Shown here: positions 1 through 6,136 of the stretch, piece after piece | Numbering within the stretch: position 1 is the stretch's first letter | Layout of the letters: each line of letters begins with the position of its first letter | From: Pseudomonas sp. | GTDB taxonomy: Bacteria > Pseudomonadota > Gammaproteobacteria > Pseudomonadales > Pseudomonadaceae | NCBI GenBank assembly: GCA_007117785.1 | Contig: SKFV01000358.1 | Location: forward strand, 1 to 12,772 | Length of the DNA: 12,772 nt | Direction of reading: 5' to 3' | Position numbers and translations under genes: made by a program | Notes under the pieces: model-generated | Databases searched by the model: none | What the model was told of the DNA's origin: nothing | Seen by the model: the letters and a program-made list of their open reading frames with translations, nothing else

Positions 1-558
1 GAGAATCCTCGCCACGACAAAATCAATCAGATCATCAATAGTGGCTGGTTGATGATAAAAGCCCGGACTGGCAGGCATGATGACAGCACCCATCTGGCTC
101 AGCTTGAGCATATTTTCCAGGTGCAGCGTTGAATAAGGCGCTTCGCGCGGCACCAGAATCAGCTTGCGGCGCTCTTTCAAGGCTACATCTGCTGCACGTT
201 CGATCAGATTGTTGCTTGCCCCGGTGGCAATTGCCGACAAGCAACCGGTCGAGCACGGGCACACCACCATGGCGCCCGGCGCGCCGGAGCCCGAAGCGAC
301 CGGAGCCATCCAGTCCTGCTTGCCAAACACACGAATCTGACCCTCACGCGCAGCAAATTGTTCCGTCAGAAAAGCTTGCAACGCCTGTGGCTTGGGCGGT
401 AGCCGCCACTGCGTTTCGGTGGCCATCACCAATTGCGCCGCCTGGGATATCAGGAAAAACACCTCGACATCCGCTTTGACCAGGCACGCCAGCAAGCGCA
501 TGGCATATTGGGCGCCTGAGGCGCCGGTTACCGCGAGGGTTACCCGTTGTTCAGGCAT
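1..558 (-). CDS. ubiX: Flavin prenyltransferase UbiX (3' end cut off by window edge)
   Basis: UbiX joins a dimethylallyl group to FMN, making the prenylated FMN cofactor that the UbiD decarboxylase needs in ubiquinone synthesis. The gene was read by translating the minus strand from ATG at 558. The 186 residues in the window are open throughout and contain the flavin-binding TGASG (11-15), PCSTG (101-105), NNLIERAADVALKERR (116-131, with the family's catalytic-region Glu at 120), VPREAP (136-141) and PGFYHQP (165-171, conserved Tyr168). The family is usually about 205-210 residues, so roughly 20-25 C-terminal residues lie beyond base 1. A GGAG sits 8 bases upstream of the ATG, inside the end of mpl. 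The start overlaps the mpl stop by 8 bases (shared ATGCCTGA), so the two are probably translationally coupled in one mpl-ubiX transcript. The assignment is firm from recognised motifs and overall resemblance to pseudomonad UbiX. Confidence 0.95.
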   Translation of the reverse strand, partial: MPEQRVTLAVTGASGAQYAMRLLACLVKADVEVFFLISQAAQLVMATETQWRLPPKPQALQAFLTEQFAAREGQIRVFGKQDWMAPVASGSGAPGAMVVCPCSTGCLSAIATGASNNLIERAADVALKERRKLILVPREAPYSTLHLENMLKLSQMGAVIMPASPGFYHQPATIDDLIDFVVARIL

Positions 559-1912
559 AGTGCTGCTCCAGTGCGGCAACCAGTTCACCGTGCAAACCGG
601 CAAAGCTGCCATTACTCATGATAACGACCTGACAGCCCGGCTTTGCTACTGTCAGCACCCGATCAATAATCGCCGCCGTCGAGTCCAGCACCTGAGCCGG
701 TACCGGGCTGCCGGCAACCACCGAACCCAGTGACCAGTCCAGCCCAGGTGGTTGATACCAGATCACTTCGCTGGCATCAGCTACGCTGGCCGGCAACGCG
801 GCCTGATGACTACCAAGACGCATGGTATTGGAGCGCGGCTCAATCACTGCGATAACCTGCGCGCAGCCCACTTGCTTGCGCACCCCCGCCAGGGTAGTGG
901 AAATCGCCGTCGGATGATGGGCAAAATCATCGTAGATACGAATGGCATTGATCTCGGCCAACAATTCCATGCGGCGTTTGACACTGGCAAAACGCGCCAG
1001 TGAAGCGATGCCCTGCGCCGGCCTAACCCCGACATGCCGTGCGGCAGCCAATGCCACCAGCGCATTGGCAACGCTGTGCTCTCCAGTTTGCTGCCAACGG
1101 ACTTCGCCCTGACACTCGCCCTGCAGCCAGACCTCAAAATGCGAACCATCAGCACTCAGTAACTTCGCTTTCCAGTCAGCGCCATCGCCCGTCATTTGCT
1201 GCGGCGTCCAGCAGCCCTGTGCTATTACACGCTGCAATGCCTTTTCGGCTTGCGGATAAATGATCAACCCGGAACCCGGCACTGTGCGCACCAGATGGTG
1301 AAACTGCCGCTCGATCGCCGATAGATCAGGAAAAATATCTGCATGGTCGTATTCCAGGTTGTTCATCACCAGGGTTCGCGGGCGGTAATGCACGAACTTT
1401 GAGCGCTTGTCAAAAAACGCACTGTCGTACTCGTCAGCCTCAACCACGAAAAACGGGGTATCACCCAGACGCGCTGACACACCGAAATTCTGCGGCACAC
1501 CGCCAATCAGGTAGCCCGGTGCCATACCGGCATCCTCCAGCAACCAGGCCAGCATACTGGCTGTAGTAGTCTTGCCGTGAGTACCTGCGACAGCCAGTAC
1601 CCAGCGCCCCTGCAACACATGATCAGCCAGCCACTGCGGGCCGGACACATATGGCAAACCCTGATCCAGAACATACTCCACCGCCGGATTGCCTCGCGAC
1701 AGTGCGTTACCGACGATCACAAGATCCGGGGCCGGTTGCAGATGCTCCGGTGCGTAACCTTCCTGCAATTCAATGCCCTGCGCCGCCAACTGAGTACTCA
1801 TCGGCGGATAGACATTGGCATCGGAGCCAGTGACCCAATGACCCAGTTCTCGTGCCAACAAGGCCAATGAGCCCATAAAGGTGCCGCAAATACCGAGGAT
1901 ATGGATGTGCAA
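551..1912 (-). CDS. mpl: UDP-N-acetylmuramate:L-alanyl-gamma-D-glutamyl-meso-diaminopimelate ligase
   Basis: Mpl is a cytoplasmic Mur-ligase-family enzyme. It uses ATP to attach recycled murein tripeptide to UDP-MurNAc, returning it to peptidoglycan synthesis. The 453-residue length is normal. The N-terminal Rossmann-like domain opens HIHILGICGTFMGSLALLA with GSDANVYPPMS near 29-39. The ATP loop GTHGKTT is at 110-116, and EADEYDSAFFDKRSKF (158-173), GEHSVANALVALAA (277-290), DDFAHHPTA (328-336) and EPRSNTMRLG (358-367) follow in the usual order. The start is TTG (1912-1910) rather than ATG: the family N-terminus begins exactly there, and an AGGAG lies 7 bases upstream (1924-1920). The next ATG, at residue 13, would destroy the nucleotide-binding glycine loop. 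The gene is transcribed away from the phosphofructokinase gene, and ubiX overlaps its 3' end. Confidence 0.96.
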   Translation of the reverse strand: MHIHILGICGTFMGSLALLARELGHWVTGSDANVYPPMSTQLAAQGIELQEGYAPEHLQPAPDLVIVGNALSRGNPAVEYVLDQGLPYVSGPQWLADHVLQGRWVLAVAGTHGKTTTASMLAWLLEDAGMAPGYLIGGVPQNFGVSARLGDTPFFVVEADEYDSAFFDKRSKFVHYRPRTLVMNNLEYDHADIFPDLSAIERQFHHLVRTVPGSGLIIYPQAEKALQRVIAQGCWTPQQMTGDGADWKAKLLSADGSHFEVWLQGECQGEVRWQQTGEHSVANALVALAAARHVGVRPAQGIASLARFASVKRRMELLAEINAIRIYDDFAHHPTAISTTLAGVRKQVGCAQVIAVIEPRSNTMRLGSHQAALPASVADASEVIWYQPPGLDWSLGSVVAGSPVPAQVLDSTAAIIDRVLTVAKPGCQVVIMSNGSFAGLHGELVAALEQHYA

Positions 1913-1935
1913 CGCAGAGCTCCTGTTCTGGTGGT

Positions 1936-1999
1936 CAGCTGCAAGCTGCCAGCTTTAACCGTTAAGCGGCAAGGGCAAGCTTCTGGCTTGTAGCTTTTG
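1936..1999. repeat. REP-like palindromic repeat, copy 1
   Basis: The segment has an imperfect inverted repeat. AGCTGCAAGCTGCCAGC on the left resembles AGCTACAAGCCAGAAGC, the reverse complement of the right arm near 1980-1995, with an AAGCGGCAAGGGCAAGC core between. The AAGCTGCAAGC vocabulary matches intergenic palindromic elements common in pseudomonad genomes (general knowledge, not searched). A diverged copy in the same orientation lies at 4001-4040. It sits between the divergent mpl and phosphofructokinase genes. Whether it acts in termination, mRNA stability or gyrase binding cannot be told from sequence. Confidence 0.6.
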
Positions 2000-2029
2000 G
2001 CCGGAGTTTATCATGCCCGCCGGACGGCC

Positions 2030-2058
2030 ATGCAAAAGCAGCGGGTTTCCGCTATCAT
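2030..2058 (+). promoter_or_regulatory. Weak candidate promoter for the phosphofructokinase gene
   Basis: TATCAT at 2053-2058 is a 5/6 match to a sigma-70 -10 box. ATGCAA at 2030-2035, with 17-base spacing, matches the -35 box at only 3/6. It lies about 70 bases upstream of the chosen ATG at 2131, in the gap between divergent genes where a promoter is expected. The match is weak and the real start could be elsewhere. Confidence 0.25.
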
Positions 2059-2130
2059 TCGCGCCATTCATTATGACCCTTCGGTTGCCGGGCCGATCCA
2101 GGACTGGCATTGAGCACACATGGAGCCTGC

Positions 2131-3390
2131 ATGACAGTCAAGAATGCCTTTTACGCCCAATCTGGCGGTGTTACCGCCGTTATCAATGCCTCTGCAGCCG
2201 GCCTGATCGAAACTGCGCGCAAGCATGGGGACCAGATTGGCACTGTGTACGCAGGTCGCAATGGCATCATCGGCGCATTGACCGAAGACCTGATTGATAC
2301 CAGTCAGGAATCTGCCGAGAATATTGCCGCGCTGCGGCATACGCCGTCCGGCGCCTTTGGCTCCTGTCGCTACAAACTGAAAAGCCTGGATGCAAATCGT
2401 GCCGAGTATGAACGCCTGATCGAAGTCTTCAAGGCACACAATATCGGTTACTTCTTCTATAACGGTGGCGGCGATTCTGCCGACACCTGCCTCAAGGTCT
2501 CGCAACTGGCAGAAACCATGGGTTACCCGATCCAGGCCATTCACGTACCCAAAACCGTTGACAATGATCTGCCGGTCACCGATTGCTGCCCCGGATTTGG
2601 TTCGGTAGCCAAATACGTGGCTACCTCGATCCGCGAGGCTGGCTTTGATGTGGCCTCCATGTGCGCCACCTCGACCAAGGTATTCATTCTTGAAGTCATG
2701 GGTCGGCATGCCGGCTGGATTACTGCTGCTTGCGGCCTGGCGAGCGAAGCCGAGGGCGAAGCACCGCACATTCTCCTGTTCCCCGAGATCGAGTTCGATC
2801 AAACAGCCTTCCTTGCACGTGTTGACGAGTGCGTCAAGGCCCATGGTTACTGCGTGATCGGGGTGTCCGAAGGGATCAAGAACAGCGATGGCAAGTTCCT
2901 TTCGGAAACTGGCCTTACTGACGCTTTCGGCCATGCTCAACTGGGTGGTGTTGCACCAACTATTGCCAGGCTGGTCAAGGATGAACTGGGTTACAAATAC
3001 CATTGGGCGGTTGCTGACTACCTGCAGCGCGCCGCTCGGCACATCGCCTCCAAAGTCGATGTCGAACAGGCCTATGCCCTGGGCGTCGCGGCAGTAGAAA
3101 TGGCCTTGGCCGGCAAGAACTCGGTGATGCCTGCAGTCCGCCGTTTGCAGGACAGCCCTTATGAGTGGGACATCATTGAAGCGCCCCTGAAAGATGTTGC
3201 TAACGTGGAGAAATTCATGCCGCGTGATTTCATTAGCGCTGACGGCTTCCATATCACTGATGCCTGTCGCCGCTACCTGTCACCGCTGATCCAGGGTGAA
3301 GATGCCCCACCGTTCAGCAATGGCATGCCCAGTTACGTGCGCCTGATCAATGCCAGTGTCACCCGCAAGCTACCGCCCTTCAGCATCTGA
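2131..3390 (+). CDS. pfp: 6-phosphofructokinase, predicted pyrophosphate-dependent
   Basis: PPi-dependent phosphofructokinase reversibly phosphorylates fructose 6-phosphate to fructose 1,6-bisphosphate in the cytoplasm. With the ATG at 2131 it has 419 residues, longer than the roughly 320 of bacterial ATP-PFK and in the range of known PPi enzymes. Visible motifs are YAQSGGVTAVINA (8-20), the phosphate-donor loop NGGGDSADT (111-119), the catalytic PKTVDND (140-146, base Asp144) and MGRHAGW (190-196). Lysine 141 occupies the place of E. coli PfkA Gly124; Lys there is the known signature of PPi use. Ser116 replaces Gly104, where many PPi enzymes carry Asp, so donor choice is inferred, not proven. 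An in-frame TTG at 2110 would add 7 residues, but GGAG at 2122-2125 sits ideally before ATG 2131. The gene is monocistronic, bounded by the divergent mpl and a strong terminator. Confidence 0.9.
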   Translation: MTVKNAFYAQSGGVTAVINASAAGLIETARKHGDQIGTVYAGRNGIIGALTEDLIDTSQESAENIAALRHTPSGAFGSCRYKLKSLDANRAEYERLIEVFKAHNIGYFFYNGGGDSADTCLKVSQLAETMGYPIQAIHVPKTVDNDLPVTDCCPGFGSVAKYVATSIREAGFDVASMCATSTKVFILEVMGRHAGWITAACGLASEAEGEAPHILLFPEIEFDQTAFLARVDECVKAHGYCVIGVSEGIKNSDGKFLSETGLTDAFGHAQLGGVAPTIARLVKDELGYKYHWAVADYLQRAARHIASKVDVEQAYALGVAAVEMALAGKNSVMPAVRRLQDSPYEWDIIEAPLKDVANVEKFMPRDFISADGFHITDACRRYLSPLIQGEDAPPFSNGMPSYVRLINASVTRKLPPFSI

Positions 3391-3410
3391 ACCTCAAGAG
3401 GCGCAATCGA

Positions 3411-3445
3411 AATGGCTCCCTGCCTGCAGCGGAGCCATTTTTTTT
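3411..3445 (+). terminator. Rho-independent terminator after pfp
   Basis: AATGGCTCC (3411-3419) pairs perfectly with GGAGCCATT (3431-3439) around an 11-base loop. A run of eight T (3438-3445) begins at the base of the stem. It starts 20 bases past the phosphofructokinase stop and separates that gene from the acetyltransferase gene. Confidence 0.92.
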
Positions 3446-3491
3446 GTCAGGCCCATTGCGAATTGTCTCTCGCTGAGGCAGGATTTTAGCG

Positions 3492-3521
3492 TTGACCCCA
3501 TTCAATCTGGCATCCAATAAG
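3492..3521 (+). promoter_or_regulatory. Candidate sigma-70 promoter for the GNAT gene
   Basis: TTGACC (3492-3497, 5/6 match) is followed after 18 bases by AATAAG (3516-3521, 4/6 match). It lies between the upstream terminator and the acetyltransferase start, where a new promoter is required. The -10 box is poor and almost abuts the ribosome-binding site, so this is tentative. Confidence 0.3.
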
Positions 3522-3543
3522 TGACCAGAACAGAGGAATTCGT

Positions 3544-3990
3544 ATGCGTATTGTGCAAGCGGGCGTAGAACGCCTGAATGAAATCACCCCGCTATTTATC
3601 AAATACCGCGAGTTTTATGGCCAGGCACCCAAGCCGGAAGCCTCGGAACGCTTCCTCCGCGCCCGACTGCAGGAAGATCAGGCGATCATCCTGCTTGCCG
3701 AGGATGAACAAAGCGGCAAGGTACTGGGCTTTTGTCAGTTCATACCCAGCTTCTCAGCCCTGACCCTGAATGCCAGCTGGGTACTCAAGGGCATTTACGT
3801 GATTGAAGAAGCCCGCCGTCAGCTGGTGGCTGACCGCATGATCAACCACGCCAAGGAAATGGCCAAGAGTAAAGGCATTGGCCGTATGACGGTAATGACC
3901 GGCGAAAGCAACGAAGTAGCCCACGGGCTCTATCGCTCATTGGGTTTCAGTGACGATGTGGATTTCCGCTACTTTGCGCTGAAGCTCTGA
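3544..3990 (+). CDS. GNAT-family N-acetyltransferase, substrate unknown
   Basis: This is a 148-residue single-domain protein with the GNAT fold order. After an N-terminal helix region and a strand LGFCQFIP (61-68), the central strand LKGIYVIEEARR (81-92) leads into the acetyl-CoA loop and helix RRQLVADRMINHAKEMAKSKG (91-111). The closing strand and helix are MTVMTGESNEVAHGLYRSLGF (115-135), with the usual Asn123 and Tyr130. A GNAT enzyme moves an acetyl group from acetyl-CoA to an amine on a small molecule or protein; nothing here tells which. The pyrophosphate-binding motif Q/R-x-x-G-x-G/A reads R91-R-Q-L-V-A96, so the central glycine is leucine. AGGAA lies 5 bases before the ATG. It has its own transcription unit between a terminator and a repeat, so its neighbours do not indicate its role. 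Confidence 0.85.
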   Translation: MRIVQAGVERLNEITPLFIKYREFYGQAPKPEASERFLRARLQEDQAIILLAEDEQSGKVLGFCQFIPSFSALTLNASWVLKGIYVIEEARRQLVADRMINHAKEMAKSKGIGRMTVMTGESNEVAHGLYRSLGFSDDVDFRYFALKL

Positions 3991-4000
3991 ACACCAGACT

Positions 4001-4040
4001 CCAAGCGGCGAGCAAGAAACTGGATGCTTGCAGCTTCAAG
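4001..4040. repeat. REP-like palindromic repeat, copy 2
   Basis: This stretch reads AAGCGGCGAGCAAG, then an AAACTGG block, then GCTTGCAGCTTCAAG. It aligns with the right half of the repeat at 1962-1997 (AAGCGGCAAGGGCAAG, CTTCTGG, CTTGTAGCTTTT) in the same orientation, with scattered substitutions and short indels. It lies just after the acetyltransferase stop and upstream of the ppa promoter. I see no separate terminator for the acetyltransferase gene, so this element may serve as its 3' boundary (inference). Confidence 0.5.
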
Positions 4041-4067
4041 ATTAGACCTTGGTCCAACTCATTTTAC

Positions 4068-4096
4068 TTGGTATCCCCGCGCCGAAAGCCTATAAT
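4068..4096 (+). promoter_or_regulatory. Sigma-70-type promoter of ppa
   Basis: A perfect TATAAT (4091-4096) is preceded, with optimal 17-base spacing, by TTGGTA (4068-4073, 4/6 match). The start of transcription would fall near 4103, about 30 bases before the ppa ATG. This is the best promoter in the window and suits a highly expressed housekeeping gene. Confidence 0.75.
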
Positions 4097-4135
4097 GCGC
4101 GCGACTTTTTCCTTCATGCCCGAATCAGGTAACCC

Positions 4136-4663
4136 ATGAGCTACGACCAGATCCCCGCAGGCAAAGACATCCCCAACGACATCTACGTCGCCATCGAGAT
4201 CCCCGCCAACCACGCGCCGATCAAATACGAAATCGACAAGGACAGCAGCGCCCTCTTTGTTGATCGCTTCATGGCCACGCCAATGTTCTACCCGGCCAAC
4301 TACGGCTATATCCCCAACACCCTGGCCGATGATGGCGATCCACTGGATGTGCTGGTGGTAACCCCGCATCCGGTAGCACCCGGCGCCGTGATTCGTGCCC
4401 GCCCGGTCGGCGTCCTGCACATGACCGACGATGGCGGTGGCGATGCCAAGCTGATCGCTGTTCCGCACGACAAGCTCAGCGTGCTCTACCGCGACATCAA
4501 GGAACACACGGACCTGCCGGAACTGCTGATTCAACAGATCCAGCATTTCTTCGAAAACTACAAGGATCTGGAGCCCGGCAAATGGGTCAAGATCGACCGC
4601 TGGGGCAATGCAGACGAAGCCCGCGCGGAAATTGTTAAGGCCGTGGAAGCCTACCAAAAATAA
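4136..4663 (+). CDS. ppa: Inorganic pyrophosphatase, family I
   Basis: This soluble Mg-dependent enzyme splits pyrophosphate to two phosphates, pulling forward biosynthetic reactions that release PPi. Its 175 residues match the bacterial hexameric type. The family signature DDGDPLDVLV is at 65-74, with metal ligands Asp66, Asp68 and Asp71. DDGGGDAK (98-105) supplies Asp98, Asp103 and Lys105, and YPANYGYIP (52-60) is the conserved active-site strand. Each ligand is one position later than in E. coli PPase. An AGGT lies 8 bases before the ATG. The gene is monocistronic between a strong promoter and a terminator. It is separated from the predicted PPi-dependent phosphofructokinase by only the acetyltransferase gene, so a PPi consumer and a PPi-using kinase are close together. 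Confidence 0.97.
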   Translation: MSYDQIPAGKDIPNDIYVAIEIPANHAPIKYEIDKDSSALFVDRFMATPMFYPANYGYIPNTLADDGDPLDVLVVTPHPVAPGAVIRARPVGVLHMTDDGGGDAKLIAVPHDKLSVLYRDIKEHTDLPELLIQQIQHFFENYKDLEPGKWVKIDRWGNADEARAEIVKAVEAYQK

Positions 4664-4679
4664 GCTTCCTGCCCCCTGA

Positions 4680-4707
4680 AAAAGCCGGCCACAAGCTGGC
4701 TTTTTTT
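4680..4707 (+). terminator. Rho-independent terminator after ppa
   Basis: AAAGCCGGC (4681-4689) pairs with GCTGGCTTT (4695-4703) with one G-T wobble around a 5-base loop. Seven T residues follow (4701-4707). It begins about 17 bases after the ppa stop. Confidence 0.88.
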
Positions 4708-4778
4708 ATGCCTGCGCATCAGCCAGTCTCGGTTAGACTACCCTTTCGATTAATCGCAGCAAGGCACATCGCGCAATC

Positions 4779-5546
4779 ATGAACGACCGCTATTTTGATC
4801 AGCTGGGCAGTCACCTGGCACGGAAGATCTATGCCGGACCCAAGGGCGCCATCCGCCTTGCCGTGCTGACCCGGGACCTGCAGGAGTGGCTGCCGCAAGC
4901 GGATGAAGCGCCGTTACAGGTACTTGATGTAGGCGCTGGACTGGGGCACATCAGCGCCTGGTTGGCGGCCAAAGGGCACAAGATTACGGTCAGTGAACCT
5001 TCACCGGATATGCTTGACGCTGCGCGGAAAAAAATGGACAGCGCGGGCACGCCTGCTGAAGCCTACTGGCCACTGCCACTGCAGGATTTGCCGGCGCAGG
5101 GACAACAATTCGACCTGGTTGTCTGCCACGCGGTCCTCGAATGGCTGGCCGACCCACACGCCGCACTGGCCCACCTGCGTAGCCTGATGCGCCCCGGCGG
5201 CGGCCTGCTGTCACTGGCCTTCTATAACCGTGACGCCTTGGTCTATCGCAATCTCATCAAGGGGCAGTTCCGCAAGCTGGAGCGCCAGCAACTGGCAGGC
5301 GTCGGCCAGCGCGGCCTGACACCGCAGCAGCCCCTGGACCCGCGAGAACTGGCGCAATCGGCTATCAATGCCGGACTGGACAAAATACATGAAAGCGGTA
5401 TTCGGGTGTTTTACGACTATATGCCGCCGCATTGGCAGCAACTGGCAGAAGAAGACCAGGTAATTCGCGAGGAGCTGGCTTACAGCCGTCACCCTGCATA
5501 TGCTCCGCTCGGACGTTACCTGCACTGGTGGCTCAGGCGTGACTAA
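4779..5546 (+). CDS. cmoM: tRNA 5-carboxymethoxyuridine methyltransferase CmoM (formerly SmtA)
   Basis: CmoM uses S-adenosylmethionine to convert cmo5U to its methyl ester mcmo5U at wobble position 34 of tRNAs. The 255-residue protein is a class I methyltransferase. The SAM loop VLDVGAGLGH is at 48-57, acidic Glu73 of VSEPSPDML follows strand 2, and FDLVVCHAVLEWLADP (111-126) and LMRPGGGLLSLAFYN (136-150) form the later core. MNDRYFDQLGSHLARKIYAGPKG at the N-terminus and GIRVFYDY (207-214) match E. coli CmoM closely in type and position, which separates it from generic methyltransferases. No strong Shine-Dalgarno is visible; AAGG about 16 bases upstream is poorly spaced. It follows the ppa terminator, so it should have its own promoter, which I could not identify. 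Its stop is 2 bases from the convergent SUI1-like gene's stop. Confidence 0.9.
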   Translation: MNDRYFDQLGSHLARKIYAGPKGAIRLAVLTRDLQEWLPQADEAPLQVLDVGAGLGHISAWLAAKGHKITVSEPSPDMLDAARKKMDSAGTPAEAYWPLPLQDLPAQGQQFDLVVCHAVLEWLADPHAALAHLRSLMRPGGGLLSLAFYNRDALVYRNLIKGQFRKLERQQLAGVGQRGLTPQQPLDPRELAQSAINAGLDKIHESGIRVFYDYMPPHWQQLAEEDQVIREELAYSRHPAYAPLGRYLHWWLRRD

Positions 5547-5548
5547 GC

Positions 5549-5917
5549 TCAACCACCACTTCGCTTGACACTGAACCCCTGCTCGCGCAACCAGGCGCAA
5601 AGCAGCTCGACCTGATCGCCCTGAATCTCGATTACGCCCTCTTTTACCGAACCACCACAGCCACAACGGGTTTTCATCCGCTTGGCCAGCGCCTTGAGCT
5701 CGTCTGCCGGCAGCAGCACTCCGCTGACAGTAGTTACCGTCTTGCCGCCACGCCCCTTGCTTTCGCGACGCACACGCACGATACCATCGCCCTCTGGCAG
5801 CGCCTGCTCGGCGCAGACACAGTCCGCCACCGGCACACCACAACCCGGACACATGCGGCCACTGTCTGTGGAATAGACCAGGCCGCCGAGCGCCTGCAAG
5901 CCACTGGCTTTTTTCAT
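5549..5917 (-). CDS. yciH: SUI1/eIF1-like translation factor (YciH family)
   Basis: This 122-residue protein belongs to the bacterial SUI1/YciH family, homologous to eukaryotic eIF1 and linked to fidelity of start-site selection; it is generally not essential. The SUI1 core is clear: KGRGGKTVTTVSGV (54-67), LAKRMKTRCGCGGSVKEGVIEIQGD (77-101) and the C-terminal AWLREQGFSVKRSGG. An N-terminal extension carries C23-P-x-C26 and C33-x-C35, a likely small zinc knuckle of the kind seen in pseudomonad members. The start at 5917 has an AGGG 8 bases upstream. The gene is convergent with cmoM with almost no spacer and divergent from dsbD. The symbol is by family resemblance; pseudomonad annotations often just say Sui1. 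Confidence 0.9.
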   Translation of the reverse strand: MKKASGLQALGGLVYSTDSGRMCPGCGVPVADCVCAEQALPEGDGIVRVRRESKGRGGKTVTTVSGVLLPADELKALAKRMKTRCGCGGSVKEGVIEIQGDQVELLCAWLREQGFSVKRSGG

Positions 5918-6136
5918 GACTGACTACCCTGTTAACTGCCAGGAATGAGTGAAACACCCACTACTGATGGTCGAAAATGCTGATGTTAACAGCTAGTCCG
6001 CAGCCAGCTCCAGCCAAGGGTACAGCAACATTCAGCAACAGCGCTGGAACACTATTTTCGCCCTGAGACCTTTTGCCACTCGGCAGTTGGCTCCTGTGTC
6101 ATTATGATGGAGCCTTCCGAATGACCGAGACTTGTT
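5918..6136. other. Divergent intergenic region between the SUI1-like gene and dsbD
   Basis: These 219 bases must hold the promoters of two divergent genes. The only structured element I see is GGCTCC (6089-6094) pairing with GGAGCC (6109-6114) around a 14-base AT-rich loop, just upstream of dsbD. I found no coding sequence and no convincing minus-strand promoter. Confidence 0.5.
6080..6108 (+). promoter_or_regulatory. Candidate dsbD promoter within an inverted repeat
   Basis: TATGAT (6103-6108, 5/6 match) lies 17 bases after TCGGCA (6080-6085, 4/6 match). The -10 box falls in the loop of the 6-base inverted repeat 6089-6094/6109-6114, so a regulator bound to the repeat could block RNA polymerase. 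That regulatory role is inference; the repeat is short. Confidence 0.35.

Noticed and set aside
2110..2130. TTG start for the phosphofructokinase gene
   Set aside because: It would add seven residues (MSTHGAC) with no matching ribosome-binding site, whereas GGAG at 2122-2125 is placed correctly for ATG 2131.
2071..3252. 393-codon open frame antisense to the phosphofructokinase gene
   Set aside because: It lies almost wholly opposite a gene with full family motifs. Its translation shows no recognisable domain and its length follows from the codon pattern of the sense gene.
5211..5957. 248-codon minus-strand frame across the cmoM end and the SUI1-like gene
   Set aside because: It overlaps the confidently assigned SUI1-like gene in another frame and the antisense of cmoM; its Arg/Gly/Trp-rich translation is typical of a shadow frame.
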